Below are positions 1 through 8,230 of a stretch of 64,000 nucleotides of DNA, one piece after another; within the stretch, counting starts at the first letter, position 1, and each line of letters begins with the position of its first letter. The notes under the pieces are model-generated. The model made no database searches, had not been told where the DNA came from, and was given only the letters and a program-made list of their open reading frames with translations. Made by a program: the position numbers and the translations under genes. Source of the stretch: Terrimonas ginsenosidimutans (lineage in GTDB: Bacteria; Bacteroidota; Bacteroidia; Chitinophagales; Chitinophagaceae); contig NZ_JAKLTR010000001.1 in the NCBI RefSeq assembly GCF_022012415.1, positions 62,001 through 126,000 of the forward strand, read 5' to 3'.

Positions 1-2
1 TG

Positions 3-512
3 CACGATATCATCAAATCCGATTCATTGCACAGGCGCGGCGCACGCGTATTCAATGCGGGCAACGCAGACCTGCTCCTCAATTTCCAGTTCAATGCATT
101 CTGCGATTTCGCCACCATCCTTGACACATCCCTGTACAGCACCTCCCTCGATCCGCACTCCGGCATTGCCGACATCACGATCGCGTCATTCATTCCAGAC
201 CGTGATCTGCGTTTCCCTGAAGCCGCCACTCATTTCAGATTCATCGCAACAGCCATTGCCATCGACTTTGACAAACAACACGCCCGGCAAAAGCCTGGCA
301 AAGACACCAGCGACAGCGGCCCCCTCCCCATTGACAAACTTCCCACTGCCGTGATCAACCTCACGCATCAGCTTCCGCCGGATACCGGCCACACCTGGCT
401 GCTGATCCTCGGAATACAATTTGAAATAATCGTAAATGGAATGAGCTACGAAATGAAAAATAAAAAGATGAATGGAATGGGGGTGATTGAAATAAAAAGC
501 TTAAGTTTTTAA
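3..512 (+). CDS. C-terminal part of an unrecognised protein, start outside the window
   Basis: The frame is open from the left edge, and the residues before the first internal Met read on smoothly, so this is the 3' end of a longer gene. About 169 residues are visible. They contain alternating hydrophobic and polar stretches and an FIPDRDLRF segment, with no transmembrane helix. From memory it resembles a family of roughly 200-residue hypothetical proteins in Bacteroidota, but I cannot name it. The last ~25 residues are Lys/Met-rich and low in information. An antisense reading of the same region looks like a shadow. Confidence 0.5.
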   Translation, partial: HDIIKSDSLHRRGARVFNAGNADLLLNFQFNAFCDFATILDTSLYSTSLDPHSGIADITIASFIPDRDLRFPEAATHFRFIATAIAIDFDKQHARQKPGKDTSDSGPLPIDKLPTAVINLTHQLPPDTGHTWLLILGIQFEIIVNGMSYEMKNKKMNGMGVIEIKSLSF

Positions 513-856
513 AGATTTCTATCGAAAAAAAGGACTAATCAAAAATTGTCATCACTACAAAACCGCCTGCTTCTCACTTAAAATAAAAATCAACTACAGG
601 AAGCGTTCACTCCTTCTTATGTTTTCATACGCTATGTTACGATTATACATGTGTCAGAACATAGGCTTTATTTTTTTAATCTTTTACCCCATCAGATTAA
701 AAAAAGAATTTATATAGCGGTAATTTTTTTATTAATGGCAGTCTTATTCAAAAAATAGTGAGGCTCAAGGTTGTATAATAGCCTGACTTTGTCAACCTTT
801 GCAACCCCAGATCCGCTATATAATCATATACGGTCTGCACCAAAAATCGCAATACT
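513..856. other. AT-rich intergenic region
   Basis: About 340 bases with no convincing gene. It is clearly AT-rich, with several A and T runs, which fits a promoter region for the secreted protein that starts at 857. TTTG occurs at 788-791 and 798-801, but neither lies at the usual 19-21 base distance from a TAnnTTTG-like element, so no promoter is called. Confidence 0.4.
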
Positions 857-3247
857 ATGACCAACCACACCCTGAAGGGCAAAGCCCTCTCTCCACTGCT
901 TTGCGCGCTTATCATCACCGGCGTGCTCCTCTTCTCCGCAACTATTACCCTTAATGCACAATTAACCGCCTATACCGGCACGTATGCTGGCGCAGGAGGC
1001 AATGCCTATTATGCCGGAGACAATAATAACGCACTTACTGCAAAGTTTTCTGCCATGAAGGGCCTTGCCCTGGATGCTTCCGGAAACCTGCTTGTCACGG
1101 ACTTTCAGAATGCCTGTATCCGCAAGATCACTACTGACGGAAAGATAAGCGTGGTCGCTGGTATTCCGCAGAGCGCCGCCGCCGGCACCTCTGCCACCTG
1201 GCCTACCGGCCCCGCCGCGTCGACCCAGATCCCTTACCCGAGCGGGCATATTACTGTTGCGTCCAACGGTGATATTTATTTCCAGACAGATGGTTTTACT
1301 ATTGGTAAAATCTCCGGCGGAAATGTATCCTATTTTATTCCGGCGATCATGAGCGGCACCGGTTCACTCGCAAGACACAACACATTAAAAGCCTTTGGCA
1401 ATAAACTGTATCTCGGATCCGGCAACAGTATCAACGTGATCGACCCTGTGCTTAAAAAACAGACAGCAGCCATCATCGTTACCGGTGCAGACGCCATTAA
1501 AACACTCGCCATCGATGCTAGCGGCAATATGTTCTGCATCGCTGCAAATGGCCAGGTGTCAAAAGTGGATGCAACCACATCTGCAGTAACCGTACTTGTT
1601 GCTGCGAACGCCGATCCGAGTCTTTGGGTGAACCAGGGAGACCTTGCCATAGATGCAGACGGAAATCTTTACATGGCCTATAATTTCAATTACCTGTTAA
1701 AGGTCGCTGCCGGTACCTATACACGAAGCCTTCTTACCCTCGGCGGAACCTCTGCCAAGTATATCTCCGTTGCGATCACACCCAATGGCGACATATTTGC
1801 AGCCGATCAATCAGGATGTGTGATCACCAGGCGAAGCATGCTTGACGCTAATGCTAACCTCGCAAGCCTGACAGCAAGCCCGGGCATATTGAGCCCTTCT
1901 TTTAGCGCCAACACAATAAGTTACACTTCCACTGTTGAAAATAACGTTGATACATTCAACGTAACGCCGACACTGGATGCCGCAACTTCTACCCAACAGG
2001 TGCGGATCAATAACGGCACTTACGAAACACTGGCAAGCGGCGCAACCTCTTCCGACATGAATCTTAATGTCGGAACCAACACGATCAACATTGTTGTGTC
2101 AGCACAACATCCTTCGTATAAACGTACTTATACAATTACCGTAACACGAAAGGGACTGCCGCCGGCCGCTCCCACAAACCTTGTCACCACGCCTGCAGCA
2201 AACAGTGTCAAAATCACTTGGGACGCCGTTCCCGGGGCCGGAAGATATAATGTGTACCGCGGTACTTCTCCCGACAACCTCACGCTGTTATCTGGCATGC
2301 CGACAGTACAGACCAGCTTTACAAATGGCGCCACCGTTGGCACCACTTATTACTATGCTGTCTCGGCAATGGAACCAACAGGTGTGGAAGGCGACAAAAC
2401 AGCAGTCGTGCAGGGTGCAGCAAACATCCCACCGGTGATTTCCACTCTGACGGTATCGGGGAACTTCTGGGAAGGCGCGACTGTCACTGCGGATTACACG
2501 TATACCGATGCCGACAATGGACCAAACAACTCGACCTATTTATGGTACCGGTCCAACAACGCTGCCGGCACAGGCAAAGCATTTACCGGCGGTACAGCCC
2601 AAACCTATACATTGACAACAGCTGATGTTGGAAAATATATCAGCGTCAGGGTCGCACCCAATGACGGGATCTCTGCCGGAACTGCCATTGAAAGTGCTAG
2701 AACGTTGGTAGTTGCGGGTACGCTCCCGGTCAAGTTGAAATTCTTCGACGCAAAAGCGGTGTCCGGGTCAGTGCAACTGGACTGGCAAACCCTTACAGAG
2801 ATCAACAGCCTTCATTTTGCGATAGAGCGAAGTGATAATGGCAGAACCTGGGAAACGATCGGTAGGGTGAGTGCCGCAGGTGACAGCTATCTTCCGGTCA
2901 ATTATTCTTACACCGACAGAGATCCGTCTACAGGCAACAATTACTACAGACTGCGGACGGTGGACAGAGATGGCTCTGAAGAAATCAGCAGTACAGTACA
3001 GGTAAATGTTGTTTCATCTTCGCAGGTAATTTCGATATACCCTATCCCTGCATCCAGCGCTATTCATGTAAAAGGACTCGCCGGGAACAGCAACCTTCAA
3101 TATATGATCACGGATGCGGATGGAAAAACAATCAGAACGGGATCACTGACAAAGCCTGTACAGCAAATTGACATACAGGATCTGAAAAACGGGATTTATT
3201 TTCTGAAGGCAGGGAACCAATCTGCGGTAAGATTTATAAAGCAATAA
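857..3247 (+). CDS. Secreted NHL / cadherin-like / Fn3 protein with T9SS sorting domain
   Basis: A 796-residue exported protein. Residues ~8-34 form a signal peptide ending in LNAQ. Residues ~35-330 carry NHL-type beta-propeller repeats (LALDASGNLLVTD, then LAIDASGNMF and LAIDADGNLY). Next come a cadherin-like beta-sandwich domain (~335-430), an Fn3 domain (~433-520) and an Ig-like bacterial domain (~525-620). The last ~75 residues (ISIYPIPASS...NGIYFLK...) match the type A T9SS C-terminal sorting domain, so the protein is probably moved across the outer membrane and attached to the surface or released. No catalytic residues are apparent, so a binding or adhesion role is inferred. A terminator follows directly. 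Confidence 0.85.
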   Translation: MTNHTLKGKALSPLLCALIITGVLLFSATITLNAQLTAYTGTYAGAGGNAYYAGDNNNALTAKFSAMKGLALDASGNLLVTDFQNACIRKITTDGKISVVAGIPQSAAAGTSATWPTGPAASTQIPYPSGHITVASNGDIYFQTDGFTIGKISGGNVSYFIPAIMSGTGSLARHNTLKAFGNKLYLGSGNSINVIDPVLKKQTAAIIVTGADAIKTLAIDASGNMFCIAANGQVSKVDATTSAVTVLVAANADPSLWVNQGDLAIDADGNLYMAYNFNYLLKVAAGTYTRSLLTLGGTSAKYISVAITPNGDIFAADQSGCVITRRSMLDANANLASLTASPGILSPSFSANTISYTSTVENNVDTFNVTPTLDAATSTQQVRINNGTYETLASGATSSDMNLNVGTNTINIVVSAQHPSYKRTYTITVTRKGLPPAAPTNLVTTPAANSVKITWDAVPGAGRYNVYRGTSPDNLTLLSGMPTVQTSFTNGATVGTTYYYAVSAMEPTGVEGDKTAVVQGAANIPPVISTLTVSGNFWEGATVTADYTYTDADNGPNNSTYLWYRSNNAAGTGKAFTGGTAQTYTLTTADVGKYISVRVAPNDGISAGTAIESARTLVVAGTLPVKLKFFDAKAVSGSVQLDWQTLTEINSLHFAIERSDNGRTWETIGRVSAAGDSYLPVNYSYTDRDPSTGNNYYRLRTVDRDGSEEISSTVQVNVVSSSQVISIYPIPASSAIHVKGLAGNSNLQYMITDADGKTIRTGSLTKPVQQIDIQDLKNGIYFLKAGNQSAVRFIKQ

Positions 3248-3331
3248 CACTGATCTTCCTGAAATGATATAACGAAAAAAGCGGGCTCTTTAGCCTGCTT
3301 TTTTCTTTAAGTCATTTCGGGAAGATCAGTG
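3248..3331. terminator. Nested bidirectional terminator
   Basis: An inner hairpin (AGCGGGCT 3280-3287, loop CTTT, AGCCTGCT 3292-3299, one G-T pair) has an A-run before it and a T-run after it. It sits inside a longer inverted repeat whose 20-base arms (3248-3267 and 3312-3331) match at 19 positions. It lies between convergent genes and can stop transcription from both sides. Confidence 0.85.
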
Positions 3332-3369
3332 AAAATAAGTGAGTTGTGCTAACCCCGCGTAGCTGGACG

Positions 3370-4809
3370 TTACTCCTTCCCCGCAAGCTCGAACCCCAAC
3401 ACCAATGCTTTATCAATACCCTTCAATTGATCCACTACCCGAACAGGAACAACATGATCCGGCAAAGTCCCCCGCCCCCTTTCCTTCACCTTTACCGCAT
3501 TCCAGTAATCATACAACTGTATCCTCACTTTTAACTTCGAACCCGGCAACAATACCTCCGCACTACTCCCCGAGGTATTCCCTTCAAATCCACCCCCCGT
3601 TTCCTCGCCAATAAAAACCGCGTTCGTCAATTGCCGCAACAATGCCGACACATCTGCTGCCGTAGAAAACGTCCCGCCATCTGTCAGCACGAATATCTTT
3701 CCGGTAAATGGATGCGCGCCAGGTTGCTGTTCACTAACACCCGGATGCAATTTTGTAGTAGCAAGAAAGCCTCCCGAAGGATCTGCCACTGTTCCATCCC
3801 GCAATTCCTGCAGATACTGCTCTTTGAAACGCGTGAACGAAGGATTGATCGAACGAAGATGAATGCGATCAAAATACCGGAAGGGTTTGTTCACGAACTG
3901 TGAAACCAGGAAAGCGCCATACATATCAACACCACCTCCATTGCCCCGCAGATCCAGTAGCAGGCTCCTGGTCTTTTTCTCCTGTATGGTATTGAATACA
4001 GAATCGATCTCGTTATAAAAACGATCTCCCTGGAAGCCACGGACCCGGACATAAGCAATGCCCGGCTGCGGAAAATGGACCGATATAATTTCAGTTGGTC
4101 CTGACAGCGATTTTATTGAAGCCAGTAAGGCTGCATTCACACGATTGCTCTTCCTGTTCTCCTGCCGTAAGCTGTCAGCAATACCTGCCATCCGCGTGTT
4201 CATCACCTTCCCGTTCAGATCCTTTATCGTGAGATTAAACTGTGCAGCGGTATCTACCAGTAACCAGTAGAACGAACCAAACGATTGTTCAAGCCGTTTC
4301 TTTTTACCGGTTTCGATATAGCCATCCCCCGGCAGCTTCGCGTACATTTTTTTGAGCAGGTCGTTTGCCTTTTGTCCATTGATCTTTACGATCTCATAAC
4401 CCGGTGCAATGCTGCTGTCATTCTTCGTTTCATTATAACGGATCACCATTCGATTGTTTTCTATCAGCACACTGAAAGGAAACAACCGGGCTTTGCCAAA
4501 ATCCGACAATGTCTGTTCATCCATGATCAGGCGCATGTGGCCATCACGCGAATCGGCTAACACTTCGGCCACCAGTTGCGTGAACTCCCGGCGACTCTTT
4601 ATGGACGTAATCCTCTGTCGTTGGCTGTTAAACCTTGCATCAGTCTTTGGCTTATCAGCAAAACGGTACATTCCGCCATGCACCTCTTCCAAAGACTGGC
4701 GCAGCAGATCAAAATCCTTCTCCATCGCCGCGACACTTAAAACATCAGATTGTTGTGCACTAATCACGAAAGACGTGATCAGAAAAAGGGAAACTAAGGT
4801 TGCTCTCAT
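3370..4809 (-). CDS. Secreted S41-family peptidase
   Basis: A 479-residue protein when started at the Met that opens a clear signal peptide (MRATLVSLFLITSFVISAQ). An upstream in-frame start at 4869 would add 20 residues before the signal peptide and is less likely. The S41 fold is shown by DLRGNGGG (286-293) and the nucleophile loop GGTFSTA (Ser382). IGEETGG (~400-406) supplies an acidic residue where C-terminal processing proteases have Lys, and DGH (His91) would complete a tricorn-type Ser-His-Glu arrangement. No PDZ domain is obvious. It is probably a periplasmic or outer-membrane-facing peptidase of unknown substrate. It converges on the T9SS protein gene across the terminator. Confidence 0.85.
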   Translation of the reverse strand: MRATLVSLFLITSFVISAQQSDVLSVAAMEKDFDLLRQSLEEVHGGMYRFADKPKTDARFNSQRQRITSIKSRREFTQLVAEVLADSRDGHMRLIMDEQTLSDFGKARLFPFSVLIENNRMVIRYNETKNDSSIAPGYEIVKINGQKANDLLKKMYAKLPGDGYIETGKKKRLEQSFGSFYWLLVDTAAQFNLTIKDLNGKVMNTRMAGIADSLRQENRKSNRVNAALLASIKSLSGPTEIISVHFPQPGIAYVRVRGFQGDRFYNEIDSVFNTIQEKKTRSLLLDLRGNGGGVDMYGAFLVSQFVNKPFRYFDRIHLRSINPSFTRFKEQYLQELRDGTVADPSGGFLATTKLHPGVSEQQPGAHPFTGKIFVLTDGGTFSTAADVSALLRQLTNAVFIGEETGGGFEGNTSGSSAEVLLPGSKLKVRIQLYDYWNAVKVKERGRGTLPDHVVPVRVVDQLKGIDKALVLGFELAGKE

Positions 4810-4900
4810 GCTTATATGACGGAGCGACCCTCCAATGGTTACAAAAAAAGCATACCCGATAGTTGTCATAAACGCTCACCCCACTAATCGCCATCACTTA

Positions 4901-4946
4901 CATTCGCGATCATCCGCGGCCATTCGCGCTCCATTCATGTTCGCAA
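4901..4946. repeat. CATTCGCG-type short repeat cluster
   Basis: Several degenerate copies of CATTCGCG(G/C)C occur back to back in the divergent region between the S41 peptidase and the sigma factor. The same unit recurs at 6282-6332 and 8190-8230. Confidence 0.55.
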
Positions 4947-5011
4947 AATATTTTCCCCCGCTTGTGATTTTCTCCCAATATTCTACACTAATTACCTGAA
5001 GTTTGAACCCG

Positions 5012-5503
5012 ATGGATAAAAAAACACGTTTTACAAAACTTATTACGCAAAACGAGGGGCTGATCATCAAAGTCGCATCACTTTATACCAACAGCCAGCA
5101 GGACCAGGAAGACCTTTTCCAGGAAATCGTTTTTCAACTATGGAAATCGTTCGACTCGTTCAATGATCAGTCGAAAATAAGCACCTGGATGTACAGGGTC
5201 GCGATGAATACCGCCATTTATAACCTGAAAAGCATCAAAAAAAAGGTAAATACGATACCCATCGAAACAAGCGCTTACCATCTGCCAGACGAAAAAGACA
5301 AGTCTGCCGAACAACGGATCAGGGTATTATATGATAGCCTGCAGATCCTGAACCTGCTGGACAAAGGCATCATCCTCCTTTACCTGGAAGGGAAAAATCA
5401 CCAGGAGATTGCAGAGATTACCGGTATCAGTCCCTCTAACGTTGGAACAAGGATCGGTCGCATCAAAGAAAAACTTAAACAACAAATCACTAAAACACTA
5501 TAA
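5012..5503 (+). CDS. ECF-type RNA polymerase sigma factor
   Basis: A 163-residue sigma-70 family regulator. Region 2 is visible as DLFQEIVFQLWKSF...ISTWMYRVAMNTAIYNLK (~residues 30-75). Region 4 (~110-160) has the helix-turn-helix stretch HQEIAEITGISPSNVGTRI followed by a basic helix. The ATG at 5012 (MDKKTRF) is preferred over a TTG three codons earlier. The stop is two bases before the next start, so it is co-transcribed with a membrane protein that is probably its functional partner. No classical zinc-finger anti-sigma motif is present in that partner. Confidence 0.9.
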   Translation: MDKKTRFTKLITQNEGLIIKVASLYTNSQQDQEDLFQEIVFQLWKSFDSFNDQSKISTWMYRVAMNTAIYNLKSIKKKVNTIPIETSAYHLPDEKDKSAEQRIRVLYDSLQILNLLDKGIILLYLEGKNHQEIAEITGISPSNVGTRIGRIKEKLKQQITKTL

Positions 5504-5505
5504 AT

Positions 5506-6102
5506 ATGGAATTGGAAGAAATGAAAAATGCCTGGAGCGAAATGAATAATTCATCCGGTACACCAAGCAGACTAACAACACAATTACTCGATCAGATGAC
5601 ACAGAATAACTATCGTTCTAAAATAAACAGGATCGGGCAATTCGAATACATGGGCAGTATCATCTGTTACCTTGCTGCAGCATATCTTCTGGCAAACTTC
5701 GCAAAGATCGAAACAATGATCATGCAGGTTTTTGCTTTCATCGCCATCGCATTGCTGTTGGTTTTGCCCATAGTTTCTATCCGGTCTTTATGTGCAGTTA
5801 AAAACATAAACATATCCTCCAATACCTACCTGGATACTATTAAAGACTTTGGCATACGTAAGATCAGGTTTCAACGATTACAAAAACTGAACGTATCGCT
5901 GGGCTTTTTACTGATGCTGATCATACTACCTGTGTTCGCGTCAATCAGGGGAAAAGATATCTCGCAGATTCCTTATTTCTGGTCCCTGATCTTTCCCCTC
6001 GCAATTGCCTTCTTTCTCGCCTTCGCGGGGTGGACACTACGTTCATACAACAGGATGCTGCAACAAACAGAAAACATGCTGCGCAGTATCGAGGCGGAAT
6101 GA
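5506..6102 (+). CDS. Membrane protein paired with the sigma factor
   Basis: A 198-residue protein with a soluble N-terminus (~45 residues, starting MELEEMKNAW) and four hydrophobic helices in two pairs (~50-70, 72-95, 130-148, 158-178). The N-terminal segment resembles the opening of many Bacteroidota proteins encoded right after ECF sigma factors. A role in holding or sensing for the sigma factor is inferred from the two-base spacing alone. No enzyme motif is seen. The gene is followed by a perfect hairpin. Confidence 0.65.
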   Translation: MELEEMKNAWSEMNNSSGTPSRLTTQLLDQMTQNNYRSKINRIGQFEYMGSIICYLAAAYLLANFAKIETMIMQVFAFIAIALLLVLPIVSIRSLCAVKNINISSNTYLDTIKDFGIRKIRFQRLQKLNVSLGFLLMLIILPVFASIRGKDISQIPYFWSLIFPLAIAFFLAFAGWTLRSYNRMLQQTENMLRSIEAE

Positions 6103-6116
6103 TCAGCATCCGGAAC

Positions 6117-6162
6117 ACCAGATACCTTTCAGCGAATGGGTTCGCGCTGAAAGGTATCTGGT
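6117..6162. terminator. Perfect 18-bp hairpin downstream of the sigma operon
   Basis: Arms 6117-6134 and 6145-6162 are exact reverse complements (core AGATACCTTTCAGCG), with a 10-base loop. It starts 15 bases after the stop codon. No T-run follows, so it is either an atypical terminator or an mRNA 3'-end stabiliser. Confidence 0.6.
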
Positions 6163-6281
6163 TCAACCAGGAAGACAGATTACTACCAGCTATATTTATT
6201 ATCGGCTATCGCCGGAACAGGCGAATAAGATCAGGCTTTTTACGTTTCAACAGATCCACAGGAAGACGCCCAGCTTTAAGA

Positions 6282-6332
6282 AGCATTCGCGCTCATTCGC
6301 GGCCATTTGCGGCTATTCGCGTTCGCATTCGT
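6282..6332. repeat. CATTCGCG-type short repeat cluster
   Basis: About five degenerate copies of the unit lie in tandem. Read on the minus strand, the array begins two bases after the stop codon of the HELGH metalloprotease. Confidence 0.6.
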
Positions 6333-6334
6333 GT

Positions 6335-7225
6335 TTACCAGTTGGTTTGAACTTCCGCAACAGACTTATCCGCCTTCTCATTCAAAAATTTTGCTAACGC
6401 CACGTCATCCAATTTTTCACGTTGTTCTTTCAACGCTGCCCATAATTTCTTTACCACCTCAATCCCTCCCGCATCATAAATCTTCCCCGCTGCCACATGC
6501 CATCTGCACTGATACCATCCATAGTTTTGCGGATACTTCGGCCCCATCTGGCCATAATTTGTTTCAAGCTCTTGAAGTGTTGTATATGTTAGTGTTGATG
6601 TGTCAGTAGTTTCCACCACCATCTTCGGAAATACCGTCAACGCATTCAGTAACCTGGGTTCTTTCTGAGCGATATAGGTATGTAACAGAATATTCGGAAA
6701 CAACTCCCCCATCCATCTGCGCTGCATCACCAATCCTCCCTGCTGTGTATACGCATGCCCCAATTCATGGATCGCCAGCAGATCAAAGAACGCTTCCATC
6801 GTTGTTCCTCCGGATGAATCTGCATACGTATCCCGGATAAGTTTAAGATAAGCACCAGACAGTTTATCCGGCGCTGGCTCCATGCTTTTCCAGTAATCAT
6901 TATTCTGTGCAGCCACGATCAGCGTCTTACTGTTATAATGCGGCATTCCATAAAAAGGAAATTGCGTAAAACGTGGCCAATCGGCAGGAGAAAGAATAAG
7001 CAAGGTTACTTCCGGGGTGAACGCAAGGTGACGCGTATAAAAAGCCATCACACTATCCAGTTGCTGCGCCATCCGGTTGGCTTTTTGCCCGGTGCCATTG
7101 CTATAGTAAGTATTTGTCCGATACCCTGTCAATTGCTGCAGTCCGTCGTACGACTGTCCATGAGCAGGGATGGTTACCATCAATATGTTCAGGATAATTA
7201 TCCAGCAGAAAGATAAGCGCCACAT
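6335..7225 (-). CDS. Secreted HELGH zinc metalloprotease-like protein
   Basis: A 296-residue protein using the Met that starts a strong signal peptide (MWRLSFCWIIILNILMVTIPAHGQ). A start 14 codons earlier is possible but less likely. The zinc-binding HELGH lies at residues 153-157, and Glu174 (WMGELF) is the likely third ligand, giving a gluzincin-type site. The overall family is not one I can name. It is probably a periplasmic or secreted peptidase, although relatives with this motif are often of unproven activity. The AraC regulator is encoded just upstream on the same strand, 59 bases away. Confidence 0.7.
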   Translation of the reverse strand: MWRLSFCWIIILNILMVTIPAHGQSYDGLQQLTGYRTNTYYSNGTGQKANRMAQQLDSVMAFYTRHLAFTPEVTLLILSPADWPRFTQFPFYGMPHYNSKTLIVAAQNNDYWKSMEPAPDKLSGAYLKLIRDTYADSSGGTTMEAFFDLLAIHELGHAYTQQGGLVMQRRWMGELFPNILLHTYIAQKEPRLLNALTVFPKMVVETTDTSTLTYTTLQELETNYGQMGPKYPQNYGWYQCRWHVAAGKIYDAGGIEVVKKLWAALKEQREKLDDVALAKFLNEKADKSVAEVQTNW

Positions 7226-7284
7226 GATTTTTCTTTCAAATCTATTTCTCCCTGCACCCTTGTTCATAGTACAAAATCGACATT

Positions 7285-8112
7285 CTACAATCGCATGTCC
7301 TTTTGCATCCGCAGCGGCGTAGCGCGTAACTGTTGCTCTATCACAGACGGGTTCACGCCTGCAAAGTTTTTAAAATCCCGGATCATATGCATCTGATCAA
7401 AATAACCGGCTTCATGCGCAATGTTCGTCCATGTAAGATGCGGCAGCGCCTCCCGCAACCGATAGGCTTTGGAGAACTTCAGTATACGGGCATACAGTTT
7501 CGGATTCATTCCGATCCGTTCCTTACACTTTCGCTCAAATTGTTTCAGGCTGAGACAGGACAGGGAGGCCGTCTGCTCTACAGACAACAATCCGGTTGAC
7601 TGCAATAACGATTGAATGGCTGCATCGAATGGCAATGCTTGCTGAAATCTATCGATCCGTTTCAGGAGAAATGCTTCCACGATACTTTTGCCTTCTTCCA
7701 ATCCCGAAATATTTTGCAGTTGTTCCTGGACCGCTTTCATTTCCAGATCAAAAAAATCTCTTGCATCAAAACCGCCGTCTGCTAATTCGTGCATCGGTAT
7801 TCCCAGGATGCGGTAAAGCGCGCCGGGAAGAAGATCAACCCGTATCGACCGTAGTTGTTCATGCACTTTGACATTAACGCGCGAAATTTGTGGCCCGTTG
7901 AAAACGATCAGCGGTTGCTTTTCAAAGCTGTCTGAATCTGCCCGTCCCATGGATACAGCGTCCCTGCAATAAAAGATCAGCGATTGGAAGGGCGAAGGCG
8001 GATAGGGAGTAACAGCCTCAGTAATGCCCAAAGGAAGCGTGGCATCCACGGTCAGTATGCTCAACACATAAGCTTGCAGCGCAGGATGTGGAATATGTAT
8101 TGTTACCTTCAT
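7285..8112 (-). CDS. AraC-family transcriptional regulator
   Basis: A 275-residue regulator. The N-terminal ~165 residues form a ligand-sensing half with the motif TPYPPSPFQSL. The C-terminal ~100 residues form the two-helix-turn-helix AraC domain (LSLKQFERKCKERIGMNPK, then TNIAHEAGYFDQMHMIRDFKNFAGVNP). The start at 8112 (MKVTIHIPHP) is chosen because the longer reading runs through the CATTCGCG repeat and encodes nonsense. It may control the adjacent metalloprotease gene, which is an inference from position. A decayed relative of its sensing half lies at 27261-27610. Confidence 0.88.
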   Translation of the reverse strand: MKVTIHIPHPALQAYVLSILTVDATLPLGITEAVTPYPPSPFQSLIFYCRDAVSMGRADSDSFEKQPLIVFNGPQISRVNVKVHEQLRSIRVDLLPGALYRILGIPMHELADGGFDARDFFDLEMKAVQEQLQNISGLEEGKSIVEAFLLKRIDRFQQALPFDAAIQSLLQSTGLLSVEQTASLSCLSLKQFERKCKERIGMNPKLYARILKFSKAYRLREALPHLTWTNIAHEAGYFDQMHMIRDFKNFAGVNPSVIEQQLRATPLRMQKDMRL

Positions 8113-8189
8113 GTTGATGGGTATTGTTGAAATAGCCAACCACATGACTAATTTACTGAAAAGGGCGATACCAGGATAGCGTGCAATAC

Positions 8190-8230
8190 GGCCATTCGTG
8201 CCAATTCGCGGCCATTCGCGCTCATTCGCG
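8190..8230. repeat. CATTCGCG-type short repeat cluster
   Basis: Four copies of the unit abut the stop codon (8231-8233) of the minus-strand lipoprotein gene. This is the same position relative to a stop codon as at 6282-6332. Confidence 0.6.

Noticed and set aside
4901-8230. CRISPR-like reading of the CATTCGCG clusters
   Set aside because: Units are about 10 bases, degenerate and back to back, with no constant-length spacers and no cas genes.
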